Positions 12,469-24,610 are shown, numbered from the stretch's first letter. The stretch: 64,000 nucleotides of DNA from Sebastes aleutianus (GCA_916700875.1 CAKAKS010000067.1:2409409-2473408), one strand, 5' to 3'. Notes: a model not told the origin generated them from the letters alone. Made by a program: numbers and translations.

Positions 12469-13749
12469 GTATCAAACACATCGTGTAGGCTTACATTAAT
12501 GCCATCCATCCTCAAACTACCTCTGCAGCATACTCCACTTCTCTGCTGTTCCACACAATCAGATTTTCTACCAACATATTGATAAATCAACACCTTCCAT
12601 TTATCACTAGCTTCTACATTTGTCATTCACTACTTACATAAGCAGACAGAGCAGCTCGCTGCAAAAGTAAACAGCTAACTGTGATTGCAACAATTGGAAG
12701 CTGTGATAGAATTTGTATTTAGACCAAACTGAGTTTATACATGGCTGATGGAGAAGTACATTATGCTACTGGAGTGCTTTCTATGGATGCTTTTGATACT
12801 TCTTTGGCGGTGGAACTGGGTAACCACTGGGGGAACTGCTGTGAAACAAGGGGGACTACAGCTGTATTCCTTTAAGACACAATCTAAGCCTCCATCTATG
12901 TCAACATGACGAGCACTTAAAAAGCAATGCTGCGAAAAATGTTCAATTGTACAAATACAATTACGCTGATTGAAATGGGACAGGAAGGAAAACCACACTT
13001 GGCCTAATCATTGCCCTTTCAGTCCCAAAATATTTACGCAAGGAAAACCCTGCTTTCTTTCTAACGGCTAACCTTGATGAGAGATGAAAATACTCTCAGA
13101 GTGAAGGGTAAATGATGACACAAAGCAACGAGAGGGGTAGGAAAAGAGTCAGAGGTTGAACAAAGAGAGTGCACAGCAGAGAGAGAGAGAGAGAGAGGGA
13201 GAGACAGCAGATAGAAGGGTATAGAAATGGCAGGATGGGACATTATGGGGGGAAGAAATGTGTTTGACGAGTGACCTTTCTACCACATCAAGCCAGAACA
13301 ATGGTCCATTATGTGCTATTGTAACCACTGTGTAATAAACCTTCCTCTTAGCGGTAGTGCTGACACGACGGATAGACCACGGTGAAAGGCAGGAAGTACA
13401 TGAAAGGAGAAGGTCCAGTGGGATAAGATGGCTGCTGAAAGTCCTTTTTGGACTGATAACATTGGATATCTGGAAATGTTTTATGATTTGGCGACAAGTA
13501 GCCAGTTCTGAAGCACTTGCCTTGCAAGGAGAATACTGCAGGATTTTGGAGGGGTCCAGGAAATGATATTGTATATCTGGACATCTTTTTAGGAATCTGT
13601 CATTTATCTATCAGAATAACAAGAGTATATTTTACATTAAAAGACTTGAGTTGATACTGTTAATCTTGAGCAAGAGGTAGTGGTAATGAGTGTCTAGGTC
13701 AAGGGAAATGCACTGGGATAAATTATGTGATATACAGCAGACTATATTT

Positions 13750-14370
13750 TTATACATTTACGACTACATTTACAAAACTAATATTCCACTATTCAGAATA
13801 TGACAACGTTCTGAATTTGATTCGGGTCATGTAAACAGCATATTCTGAATTAGGCCTTATTCTGAATGGAGCATTTTCAGATTAAGACATGTGGGATATG
13901 CTGATGTTATTCAGGTTTTAGGAGCATTCTCGGGACATGTATACAGAGCATTCAGAATATGCATCTCATTTGGGGTTTTTACGTCAGTTTGCGACACACG
14001 GCCTCTTGCCTGTTTACGTCCAGCTCTGTGCGTTGTACACAAACCAACTAGCCGACAGTTTGCAGAGATGCTAGCCTAAAAGAAAAGTCCTCATTTCTGG
14101 TCGGAACCTACTTTTAAACATTATGAAAGACTTGGATATCAACAGGTTTTTGGATATGCGCAAATATCTAACGCCGTTATATAACGCTGATCTTTTCAAG
14201 AATGTGGTTGAAGGAATGAAAGAGTGAGGCTGTTAACCCGGAGTATGCAAAGCTGCATGTACACTGGAATAATAGTGGAATATTCATTTTCATTAGCCAT
14301 GTATACAGCTTAGTAGGAATATTGTTTTTTTCGGAGGACAAAAAACAGAATATTGTGTGCATGTTGTAGT
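13750..14370. mobile_element. Non-autonomous DNA transposon-like repeat
   Basis: The region is framed by CTACATTTAC/AATATTCCACTATTCAGAATATG on the left and GGAATATTG...CAGAATATTG on the right. It has repeated internal TTCTGAAT/ATTCAGAATA words and GTATACA motifs near both ends, as in decayed fish MITEs. It contains the SANT-like fragment at 14123-14227. Boundaries are approximate. Confidence 0.45.
14123..14227 (+). pseudogene. Possible SANT/Myb-like domain fragment inside a repeat
   Basis: A 34-codon frame reads MKDLDINRFLDMRKYLTP then LYNADLFKNVVEGMKE and stops. The arrangement (short helix, D-x-R-K, N-A-D-L-F-K-x-V-x-E-G-M) resembles the Myb/SANT-like domain of Harbinger-type transposon accessory proteins and their host relatives. 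It sits within a repeat-like region of about 0.6 kb (13750-14370). The similarity is from memory and short. Confidence 0.35.
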
Positions 14371-15789
14371 CAGTGTCTGCTGTATAGATTTAACCTTTTG
14401 GCCGTATGACTCTTAAAACACTGACTGATACAGTCACAAGCAGTGTTGAGACTAAAGGACGTCTTTGGCTGTAGATGGATGCTGTGTTTGCCAATCAAAT
14501 AGATGCAATTACACACGCCAGATAGAATACTTGTAGTGTCTGCTATGTTGCACTGTACAAAGCAAAGGGAAGTGTTTTAGATCTCTTAACTAGAGTAAAA
14601 ATCATTTTCATCAATGGGCATGTCCTGGTGTCTGTAACTGAATGGTCTAAATCTATATTTCCAATGATCTGTCAATCTGAAATACATCAGTATTGGCAAA
14701 TACCTCCATTTTAGTAAGGAAAGTCAAAGATTTAGCACTGGTGCATCCCAAGGTAGTGGACACTAGAGGGTTTTTATTCAAATTGCTGTGGATGTGTCAA
14801 ATCAATGACACTATCTAATACAGAATAAATCCATGTATTGTAACCAATTGTTTCCATATCTGCTCTTAAAATGACCATACACTTTCCCCCACAAACATCA
14901 GTGTTCTGCCTGAACTGTCTGACTAGATTTGTTTGTCTGGCTTGGGGTTGGAGCCCACTGGGACTTGAGACTTAAACCTGCGAGGAAATCCATCAGTTTA
15001 GTCAATCACAGCTGGATTAACCACAGCCTCTGGCAGTGGCCAATCAATAGGCGCTCTGCAGCGAGGTGCCGAAGCTCCCGGCTGAACCTTGGGGAGAGCA
15101 GCTTGGCGAAACACAGCTAACTGGATCATTGTTTAACGCCAAAGCAGCCACAGTCTTCCACAGTCTTCCACGTCCTCAGTGGGATCTCCCCGTCAGTATC
15201 AGTGTATCTCAGCCGGTGGTTAAATACAAACGAGAGGCGTGCTTGTGCTTTTCAGGTGCTTGGGGAAGGGTTACGCTTGGAATGAGTCAAACACCCAACG
15301 CTGAACAAAATAATTAATGCATTGAACTACTGTCAGACAATCCCAAGATGGTTCCCACTCTGTGGATGCACAGACCTTAATTTGGCTGATTTTTGTTCCT
15401 CATGTACCATTTTGCCTGATTTCCCAAAGCCCTTTCTCGCCCTGGGCACTCGACAGGGCAACACCATCACACACTAACAAACAAAAGAACAAATAATTGC
15501 ACAGAAACACTGACACACCCATTTCTTAGCTCTTGCAGAGGCTCTGCATCGAAGATAAATCTGAAGAAATAGGTGGAAAGTCTGCGTTTACTTCCACTTC
15601 TACTTGTAATGAGAGGCAGCCCTATCGGTTACTTATTATTAGATCACATACTATAACGTGTAGTGGCTTCAGAAAGCATTCAATCAATTTTCTTTGTACA
15701 TTCTGTGGTGGCTGAAGGCTCAAATGAATCTGGATTAATTGATTTTTATGTCAATAATCAGCCGCTTAGACTGTTGTCAGGCTATCAAA

Positions 15790-16315
15790 TAAGCGTGATC
15801 AGTCGCTATAAGCCTCATAGATGTGGGTCAATAGGGGCCTACTACACCCATTAGTAGGTTCATCTATTCACATCAGATCATCGAAATAAGGTATAAAAGA
15901 ACACGACAGCGACCTCTAGCGACCGTAGCAATTATGACAGGAGCAGAAGCGGAAGTCAGGCGCTTTAGTATAGACAGTGTGAAACTCCACATGGGGTGGA
16001 GGTCAGAGACGATGAACTCAGGGTTTTCACCCAGGAGACCGGAGTTTGCATCTCGTGTGCAGCCAACTATGTGTAGCTGTCTTTGTGTTCGTAGTTATTT
16101 TACGATAAAACACAATGTTTTTCCCTAAACTTAACTCATTTTTTTGTTGCCTAAACCCGAAGAAACCTTTTTGTTTGTGTTCAAAATGTAAAATTTCACT
16201 CAGCTTTACATCGTGTTAGAAGGTGTTGCTTTTAACTTTCACTTTCACTTTTAGAACATAGTAGGCATAGTAGGCCCCTATTGACCCACATCTATGGTGC
16301 TTATAGCGACCGATA
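15790..16315. repeat. Inverted repeat with ~50-bp arms around a 0.4-kb loop
   Basis: Left arm GATCAGTCGCTATAAGCCTC, ATAGATGTGGGTCAATAGGG, GCCTACTA; right arm TAGTAGGCCCCTATTGACCC, ACATCTATGGTGCTTATAGC, GACCGATAA. The arms are near-perfect complements. Ends GGTTACT/CGATAACGGC suggest the termini of a mobile element. Confidence 0.85.
16117..16160. repeat. Single seed of the CCTAAAC monomer
   Basis: CCCTAAACTTAACTCATT and TTGTTGCCTAAACCCG resemble one to two diverged units of the minisatellite monomer, within the loop of the inverted repeat 15790-16315. Confidence 0.6.
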
Positions 16316-16869
16316 ACGGCTATTTAATGGCCCGATAACAATTGAATCAGGTGCAATAATACAACCAAGATTCACTATAACAACAGGGGAAATACAGTAA
16401 AACATGGTTTTAGATATTTCTGCAACATTTCAAGACTGAAATGCTTCACATTTTGTAAGATACGCAAAGAAAAAGAAATAATTCAGACTGTAACCATGAA
16501 ATATACGGCTAAATACACGTGGGGTTGTGACGTCATTGCAAATCTGAATGAATGAATAAAAGGTTGCGTGTTCTGTGTCACCCATGCACCTGTATTTTTA
16601 AAATACCACAGAGTAGCCCTGAATAGGTTTCAGTGTTTCATCACGATAATAAATGCATGCGACTTAGACATTTGAGGACAAGAAAAAACAGAGAAGCCAC
16701 TGATTGGATTAACATACAAAAGGACCACTCTGAACTTTTAACAATTTCTGGCGTAACAACCAAATCATCTGACATGGCATTTGCGTTAACCTTATGCCAA
16801 TTAAAAATAAAGACTTGGTTATTATCATATTACTGGACTATCTGCTCTGCAGGCGTAAAGAAAGAATTA

Positions 16870-17060
16870 CAAACCAAATTTTAATAACGAGCAACTGGGG
16901 GGAGTAATGACTCCTGCCCCTACACCAAGAGCATGGGAATTAATTAGCTGGCAGGGCTGTAATGGCCTTGGCATTTATAAACCTCCGCCCCAAAAACACT
17001 GGCATCGTGCCCGTCTGACATTTAGTTTGGCGAGGAGAGAGAGAGAGTGATGCAGGGAGA
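16870..17060. other. Candidate conserved noncoding element
   Basis: A non-repetitive stretch containing GGAATTAATTAGCTGGC, GCATTTATAAACC and several CCTCCGCCCC-type words, without open frames or transposon ends. It is a speculative regulatory candidate in a pard3 intron. Confidence 0.2.
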
Positions 17061-17594
17061 AAAAGACTGGCTGCCTTGGGGCTGTTTGGTTTTGGGCGGC
17101 CACCCCGATAACAGTAAAAGACTCTGAAATGATGGGCTCTCTAACCTTTTCCTCGTTTTTATATCACACAAATTCTTCATTTATTAAACCATTAACATAC
17201 TCCGGTTGGAAGAAAAGAGTTTATTTATAAAGTAGAACATATCGATTTCATTTCGTCTATAAAATGTCTACGAGGGGAATTCCTTCAGTCTGATTGTTAT
17301 GCTGGATTGAAAACACTTCCTGAACTTTGGTCAGGACCTCCAAGACCACTTGTTTCCAATCTTCTATTGGGCTCATCATGCTGCTAAGAATCAGAAGTCA
17401 AATCTACAGTCACACAGAGCCATAACTTGGGTACAATACTGGATATATACTTTTTGTGTACTTTTGGTCAGGAACTGTTTTCATGGTTTGGACTAGACCC
17501 CTTATTTCCAATTGGGGGAATGCAAAGGAGCTGGACCCATGCTGCATTTTTTTCGTGTCAAATCCATTTTTGTTGATGTAGATGGCGCGCTCAA

Positions 17595-17700
17595 AAGAAG
17601 GGCTGCCCCCTCTTAGTCGATTAGTCAACTAATCGTTTGTTTTGGTCTTGGTCGACTAAGATTTCTTTAGTCGATTAGTCCTTTTTTATGCTTTTTTCAT
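17595..17700. mobile_element. TAGTCGATTAGTC repeat end
   Basis: GGGCTGCCCCCTCTTAGTCG, ATTAGTCAACTAATCG, GGTCGACTAAGATTTC and TTTAGTCGATTAGTCC are repeated, partly inverted subterminal motifs of a fish DNA transposon. It probably forms the 5' edge of the decayed element containing the MADF-like exon. Confidence 0.55.
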
Positions 17701-17815
17701 GCTGAATGACTTATTTCCAATAAACTTCTGAGCATATCTCTGGTAAATACCAGATTTAAAGTGGTGCTTTTATGTGATTCTTTGCACTATTGCTCTATTC
17801 TTTCCTTCGGTAATT

Positions 17816-17924
17816 ATGGAGAAGAAGTTGATTTTAGTGCAGGTCTACCCAGAGCTCTACGATCTGTACCACGGACAATATTTGAAAACAACGCCTGAAA
17901 GAAGATCGGAACACGGGATTTCTG
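17816..17924 (+). pseudogene. Possible MADF-type DNA-binding domain exon fragment
   Basis: An ATG at 17816 opens 36 codons to a good donor (TTTCTG|GTAAGT): EKKLILVQVYPELYDLYHG followed by QYLKTTPERRSEHGIS. The pattern E-K-L-I-x-x-V-x-x-Y-P-E-L-Y-D, then a helix with K and R, resembles the start of a MADF domain, found in transposon-associated and transcription-factor proteins. No following exon was seen before the Tc1 remnant at 18.05 kb. It lies just downstream of a TAGTCGATTAGTC-type repeat, so it may be part of a decayed element. Confidence 0.4.
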
Positions 17925-18044
17925 GTAAGTAGGCTATGAATGTATGGCCTCAATGTTTGGGGAAACTTCTTTGTTTAATCATGACAACGCCCCTGAGCGT
18001 AAAATGAGGTCAATTAAAAAACGTTTTGTTATAGTTTGGTGTGG

Positions 18045-18330
18045 AAGAACTTGACTGGCCTGTACAGAGCCTCGACCTCAACCCCATCCAACACCTTTGG
18101 GGTTACTTAATGCCGACTGCAAGCCAGGAATTTTCTCCCAACATCAGTGTTGGACGACACTAATGCCCCTGCGGCTCAATGGGAACAACTCTCAGCAAAC
18201 CAGGTTCCAAAATCTTGTGGAAAGTCTTCCCAGAACAGTCAAGGCTGTTATAGCAGATTCATGATTGTGGTTTTGGAATGACAACAAACACAGATGTGGT
18301 GAAATGTTGGTCACATGGTATATATAATAA
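18045..18330 (+). mobile_element. Tc1-like transposon 3' remnant
   Basis: The sequence GTGTGGAAGAACTTGACTGG, then a degraded GACCTCAACCCCATCCAACACC (the D-L-N-P-I-x-H region of Tc1 transposases), then CCAGAACAGTCAAGGCTGTTATAGCAG, matches the 3' third of a common fish Tc1 family different from the one at 26.6 kb. It ends near the GATTTTGGAATGA-like tail. Several indels interrupt the frame, and no left end was found. Confidence 0.75.
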
Positions 18331-18764
18331 CTGATATTAAGGGGAAACAATGAGAATGAGTGAACACAAACTAGATGTGTTTATCAAAGCTGGGAGCGGT
18401 ACTAGAAGACTTACAGACAAAATTAATTTTGTAGTCTGACTTCAACGAGCAGATAGAAGGAAAGCTGAAACGGGTAAAGGAAGGGAGACGACCTAGAAGC
18501 TGTCATTTGCACTTTGTAACTATGATCAAGGCTACTCAAAACATGTTCTTTTTTATCTTAAAACATTGTGAATAATACCAAGAGAATAAATATTATTTCA
18601 TTCCTTTGGTAGAGCTACAAAGCTATGACATTTTTCCCCTCTTTGATCCCAAAGTAGCAAAGCATATGAGAGTCCAGAGACAAAGGGACCTTTACAGCTG
18701 CACCACTTAGCAGAAAACCAACGTTAAACAGCACTTAGCAGGTGCTACACCAAGAAGACCTTAC

Positions 18765-18893
18765 CTCTCCTGCTCCATCCTCATCTTCATCGTCTCCTCA
18801 TCTGAAACCTGCGTCTCCTCCGACCTCCACTTGCTGGAGCCTTTACGATCCATCTTTTCTCCCGGCCGCTCGTCCTTACGGTGCTTCCCAAAC
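18765..18893 (-). CDS. pard3: pard3 exon: FGKHRKDE...MEQER segment
   Basis: A 129-bp symmetric exon (phase 2-2). The acceptor is TATTCCAG and the donor GGAGAG|GTAAGG. Completing AG+G gives Arg and then FGKHRKDERPGEKMDRKG, SSKWRSEETQVSDEE and TMKMRMEQER. The opening FGKHRKD and closing MKMRMEQER match vertebrate PARD3; the middle is variable. It continues the charged helix-prone region begun in the preceding exon and runs into the RIQAKTRE segment of the next. It is flanked by introns of 12.4 kb and 10.1 kb. The exon has no long open frame in the correct phase, and was recognised from the splice signals plus residues. Confidence 0.9.
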
Positions 18894-20235
18894 CTGGAAT
18901 ACAAAAAAAAAGGCAAAATTAAAATAATAATTAACTAAACTAATAATAAACTGAAATAATAATACTGTATTTTTGTTAGTTGTTAGTTATAGCTGTCAAT
19001 TATTCTACCAAAGTCACTTGTGCAGTTGCGATTTCCAGTGAATAGACGGAAAGTCAGAGGTCACAGAACCATTTCAAGGAAATCTTTTAAATAATTTAAA
19101 ACTAATCGATTGTGACTTACAATGAACCAGCAGGTACACTCATAAATGATGTGATATTTCTCTCCAGAGCCTTCACATTAACTCAAAATCAACTGATCTG
19201 ACTGAAAATGTCTGTGATCACAAAAACAGGTATGGATTAACTGTCCATCGAGCCCTCAAACGAACCGTTTGAAAAGTACTTCTCACAAGTTCAAACCCCA
19301 ATTCAGCTGGTTTAAAGTTGGGGAGTGGTAAACGAAGGAGGCGTCGACGCGGCCCAGCGCAGTAATTATATTCATAGAGAGGGAGTGACGCTTAACGGAA
19401 TAGGAGCCATTGCAGAGATATTTCAGCTTGATTGACTCAGTATAAAGCTGCAGCCTGTTGAAGAAATTACTTTGGCACCGCGCTCGCTTCCACAATGAAC
19501 CTCCGTGATTATTCACAGGGAAATTGGTCCGCAGAGAGTATCTACAACTTCTAAAGAGACCGCGCTGAGAAAAACCAAAGAGGTGTGTGTGTGTGTGTGT
19601 TAATGAAAGAGACAGAAGACGGTGAACAAGAGAGGAAAAAATGAAGATGCGCAAGAGAAACTCAATGAATGAAACATTAAGACCTAAGACTAAACTACGG
19701 CGAAGAATACAAAGACAACCTCGAGCGTTGTGTGTGAAGTGACTGAAGAAAAAGAGACAGAGTAAAGTAAAAAACAAAAAGAGAAAGATAAAATGAAAGT
19801 GAAGGAAAGAGAAAGTCACAGGATCAAACGCAAGAGAAAGAAATCAGATGTGAGGTGTGTGAACACGTGCATGGAAAGCGATATGGAAGAAAGAGAATTG
19901 AAAATGAGAAATAAAGTAAATCCATGAGAGAAACACAAAAAGAACAAAACAAGCAAATGAATCTTCAGAGAAAACCCAGTGTGTAATGGTGTGAGAAACA
20001 AATTAGAAAAAAATGGAAAAACAACACTTAATGGGCATAAAGGTGAGAGGATAAAATGAAAGGGTGAGTGAGACAGATATATGAAGAAAGCTAAATTAAA
20101 TTAACAATTGTTCAATATTAAGTGTGACAAAAACAAGGAAATGGGAAGAAAGAGAAAAAGAGAAGAAAAAGAAAATAAAGAAATGATGTGTGTGTGAATC
20201 AAAGACAGAATGAACAAATTATAAGAAAAGCACAC

Positions 20236-20794
20236 TTAAAGCTTCAGTAGGCAGACATTTTACATAATAACCTTTCAGCATATTGTAATTCAAGTGTTCT
20301 GAGAGAAAACTAGACTTCTGCTCCTCCTCATGGCTCTGTTTTCAGGCTTTAAAAAATCTAACCCGTCACGGGAGACTTTGACCAATCACAGGTAATTTCA
20401 GAGAGAGAGCGTTCCTATTGGCTGTGCTCCGGCTGGTGGGCGGTGCTTGGTATTTCCTCAACAGATCTCAACATGGCTGCCGGGTCACAAACTTTCTCAT
20501 TTTACAGCTAAACAGTACATTACAAGATGTTTCTGAAAACATTTGAGGCGAGAAATAGGCATTACAGTAACATAATATTGATTCATATTTGATCAGCGCT
20601 GCCTAGTCTGACCATTTGATCGGAGTTCGCCAGTGATTGACAGCTGTTAAGAGACGGCAGACTCCAATTCAGCTCTTACTGGTTGTTTTTCCTCTTGTGA
20701 TGATGTTTTGCACTACTGTCAGGATATAGTGACCGTTTTATAAAAATAACTTTTTTAATCATATTTGCTCCATTTCTACCAACTGCAGCTTTAA
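20236..20794. mobile_element. TTAA-flanked repeat, copy 1 of 3
   Basis: A 559-bp element bounded by TTAA, with ends AGCTTCAGTAGGC and the complement of AGCTGCAGTTGG. It shares long stretches with 40950-41569 (same orientation) and about 54709-55210 (opposite). Common words include CCTTTCAGCATATTGTAATT, GAGCGTTCCTATTGGCTGT and GATCAGCGCTGCCTAGT. It is non-coding. Confidence 0.85.
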
Positions 20795-21397
20795 CTTAAA
20801 AAAAACAACACAGTTTCCACAGTGGTTGTGATGTTCCACGTCTTTTCCCATGACTATCCTTTCCTTCCTAAAGCAATAGTTTTATGCCATTAAAGTGATG
20901 AAATATTCCTGACTTACAAGGAAATAGATCAAATTCTCTGACTTGCAGCACCCTGGTGGTCCAGTGGACTAAAGCCCAACAAACAACAGAAACAGAGCAC
21001 TAGGAGAGCACGTCCCGCGTTGCTTTGCAATCAACGTGAACCAAGGAGACACATCCAGTGCATGCGCCACACAGATGCTACCCAGCGGTTCAGCATCTGG
21101 TAGATCTCATAAAAATATGCAAGTCAGACATTAGATGGCTACTGCTGAATCGTGTTTTCCATCATCACATGTGCTGGTGATTTGTCAAACTGTGTGAAGT
21201 TTATCCAATGACTAAAAAAAGTAAACCTTTTCGTTTTTAAAATTATTTTTCAAGAAGAGTTCAAGAGAATCCACCAAGTGGCATTACATTCTCACCCCAA
21301 CTCGTCACATACTGACGCTTTGTCACTCTTCGGCGTCACTTTTCGGTTGCAGTAAACATGTGCCTAATGTTGATGATGTGAATCAAACAAAAACACT

Positions 21398-21455
21398 TGC
21401 TTAGGTTTAGGCAACAAAACCATTATAGTTAGGTTTAGGAAAAAAACAACATGAT
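21398..21455. repeat. Single seed of the monomer, reverse orientation
   Basis: TTAGGTTTAGGCAACAAAAC and GTTAGGTTTAGGAAAAAAAC are two units of the monomer in reverse complement, outside any array. The overlapping frames 21364-21627 and 21407-21688 are not genes. Confidence 0.7.
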
Positions 21456-22226
21456 AGGGCTTCAAATGACTTTGATTTACAGTGAAAATTTGACTTGATG
21501 TTGTGAACACGGGACACGAACGAACAGCTGATTGTAAAGTGAAAGTGAAACGTAACGCACTGGACACAAACAGCGGTCTCTTGGAGGAAAGCCTTGTGTT
21601 TGTTGGACACATCCACCTCCCCTCCAATCCGCCCTGTGTGTCTCATTTGCTCTTTATAACATGTCACCACATCATTGTCCCTGTGCATTTACCGTTGTCT
21701 AGGATGGGTTTACATTGTAGTTAATGGAAAGCCTGGTGCGTGTCATACCGCCGAAAAAGCGTGTCTTGTGCGGCGCTATCAAACACCGACGGGCTTGACA
21801 AAGCGTCGGTATTTGACACCCTGGGAATGAGAGTTGGCTGGAATGGTTGAAGACACCGGCTTTGTAATCGCAACATCCCTGATTCAAGTCTTGCTGGGGA
21901 CCTTTGTTGCTTTTCGTCCCCTCTCTTTGTCTTTCTTCACACATTTCCTGTCACCTACTGTCTCAAATAAAGGCGAAACATACAATCCACCAAAGCCTAT
22001 AGACAAACCCAAACCAAGAGAGACTAAAAGACAAAAGAAAATGGCGATTGTTGTTGTTGACGACACACGTCAGTGGGGCCATAAAGTGTGGTCGCAGCCC
22101 GCCAGTAAGAGAGCGGATGCAGCTCCAGAGACAGACGGCTGGCTAGTTAGCTAGGCAGCTTGTCCTTCTCCGGAGAGGTGGGGAGTGAGGCGTAGGGACC
22201 GTTGGACCCAGCCCGCTGTCAAGCTA

Positions 22227-22357
22227 ATTTTCTGTAACCAGTGTAGCATTAAAGCATGGCGGAATTGGCAAGCTAGCTAACTAGCAGGCAGCTGGCTAGT
22301 TAGCTAGCTAGGTTGTTAATTCCACCATACTGTAATGCTACACTGGTTACAGAAAAT
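22227..22357. repeat. Cruciform-prone inverted repeat
   Basis: Outer arms are perfect over 25 bp (22227-22251 starts ATTTTCTGTAACCAGTG; 22333-22357 is its complement). Inside, GGAATTGGCAAGCTAGC and GCTAGCTAGGTTGTTAATTCC also pair, as do CTAACTAGC and GCTAGTTAG. The whole 131 bp can fold into one long hairpin. Confidence 0.93.
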
Positions 22358-22902
22358 GAGCCAAACAAAGTTGTCACTTATCGATAGCAATGTGCTTTCC
22401 TACGCTGTGACATGATGATTTTACTAATTTACATTTTCTCTGTGCCTCGTAACTTTACTATCCCACAGCGGCCGCAATGGCAACGGCATACATAAAAATG
22501 GCTGCCCATCCTGCTACATTGACTTAACTGGAAATCTCCTTTCTGCTTCTGCTTCTATAGTGTAGTCGCTAAATGCATCTGCGGTGACCCAAAGGTATGT
22601 GTGACGTGTCGTGGCAATGAGTCAATAAGCAGCTCCCAAGTTTCCAAAAGACAAACTGAGGAGAACCAAGAGATGGGAACGGAGAGGAGAAACCGCAGTG
22701 AAGTGAATGGAGGGGGCTTGCAGTCTAAGGTCCATTACCTGATTAATTTAACTGCGGTCGCCTGAGATGCTCGGAGTGACGGCTCGCCGTTAATGCTAAG
22801 AGCAGGAGTGATCTATCACGGCGAGAGACGGTTGACACTTTCTTTCTCCACACCACTAACTTTCATTAATAGCCTCTTAAAAGACAGCCTAACTCTCCTT
22901 GT

Positions 22903-22953
22903 CACACACACACACACACACACACACACCCACAAACACACACACACACACAC
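22903..22953. repeat. (CA)n microsatellite, interrupted
   Basis: A CA run broken by CCCACAAA near its middle. Confidence 0.97.
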
Positions 22954-23672
22954 TAAGATTTATGACTGAATGGGAAAACTTTGAAGAGGAGACAGTATTA
23001 ACCATGACACCGGGGCATTTAATAATCTTATATTCCAGGCACAGTTAGGCCCGCCTCGTCCTGTGAGCCCGACGCCATCGATAAAGAGGCTTTGACGGGG
23101 TTTTGTGGTTTCAAAAGACAACTTCAAAATGTCAAGGATTGAGTTAATTCTATTCAGCGGGCCACCCGTGTGTCACTGCTAATCCTTTCAACTGCACAAA
23201 AAAGTGAAAACAAGTCTGGTGGCTTTGTGGGCAGCTTCTGGTGGCATATTGGAAACGCAGCACCGCTGAAATGTCACGGGGCAGTCGGTAAATCAGAAAG
23301 TGGTGAGTTTAGGATAAAGTAGGAATTAATGTCAGTAAAATATGATCACAGCATGATGGCATCTATGGAAATGTCAAAAATGCCAGAGATAATCGAGAAA
23401 TGTTGGTCCTACCACCATCCACCTTTTGATAGACTTGACAGACGAGTATTACAAAATCATTGCAGGGAAAAAAAGTATTTACTTAATTTCCCATCTTGCC
23501 ACGTCATGTTATTAGATTAAACTATTGTGTTAATTAATCTGTGACAAAAACCCTTAAAGTATTTCCTTAAAACTCACTAAAATCATGATAGGATACTGCT
23601 AAAATGAATGCCCACCAGCCTCGGCTGTACTTTCTGATTAATTTGAATGCTATGCTAATTTGCTATTATTTT

Positions 23673-24104
23673 AGGCCAGCAGGGGGCGACTCCTCTGGTT
23701 GCAAAAAGAAGTCTTCTTCAATACAGCATGATGTTCATTTAATAAATGATGGTCCCTTTTAGAGTCAGATAGACCATAAAGCAGGGGATGCTTTAGGGTG
23801 TGGCTACCTTGTGATTGACAGGTCACTTCCACAGTGTTTTCGTCTTACAACTTTAACCCTTTAACGGTGTGTTTTCAGTTCATTGAAGTTAATTATAACC
23901 TTTTAATGTCTTATTCAGCGTTTGGTTGTACTTAGATCCACACTCTCATGTCACTTTAGGTTACAAAAAAACATCATGGCTACGACCAATTACCAAGATC
24001 GCGATGGTGAAAATGCCGACCATACGGCTTCAAAGCGGCGGTCCACAAACCAACGGGTGACGTCACAGTGATTACGCCCACTTATGATTTATATAGAGTC
24101 TATG
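23673..24104. mobile_element. AGGCCAGCAGGGGGCGACTC repeat
   Basis: The start AGGCCAGCAGGGGGCGACTC then CTCTGGTTGCAAAAAGAAGT, and the end GGTGACGTCACAGTGATTAC then ATATAGAGTCTATGG, are the two ends of a very common percomorph repeat I recognise. The middle CATCATGGCTACGACC...GCGATGGTGAAAATG is also typical. It is non-coding. Confidence 0.75.
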
Positions 24105-24392
24105 GCTAAACTTCACATACTAAACATTAGCGTGTTGACATGCTTATCGTGTTATGTTAACATACTAGTATGCTAACATTGTGCTGACATTGGCATTCAG
24201 TTACAGGTACAGCTGAGGAAAAGTAAAACTAATACAAGTGCGAGTTTCTGAGAAAACCGAAATCGGCAGACGACGAAAAATGGTCATAAACGGGCCTCGT
24301 AGTGCTTCCTCTGCGACACATCATGAAGCTTGTCACAGCGTGAGCCTTTTCTATGTTCAAGCTTGTTCACTTGTTCATGACCAGAACACACT

Positions 24393-24397
24393 TACAC

Positions 24398-24439
<42 letters not shown>

Positions 24440-24561
24440 ACCACTGCAAAATTAGCGCAGCCCTCGAATTTCTGGGCAACGAGCATCTATGTCGGTGCCA
24501 AGCTAACAGACTGGGTGTTGCTTCTGAGTCCAAGTGATGAACGGAGAGAGAGAGAGAGAGA

Positions 24562-24610
<49 letters not shown>

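Larger units (their letters stand above)
8687..18764. other. pard3 intron, 10.1 kb
   Basis: This intron contains the 15-bp array at 9477-9780, a single CCTAAACC-type seed near 9800-9860, repeat fragments at 11400-11755, 11853-12468, 13750-14370, 15790-16315 and 17595-17700, and a Tc1 remnant at 18045-18330. The regions 9900-11400, 12469-13740, 14371-15790 and 16320-17590 have no recognisable gene. Within them 10480-10820, 14990-15120 and 16870-17060 look non-repetitive, with TAATTA and CAATTA motifs. Confidence 0.6.

Noticed and set aside
19283..20001. Minus-strand 178-codon frame with hydrophobic N-terminus
   Set aside because: The same purine-tract effect (GAAAGAGAAA on the plus strand).
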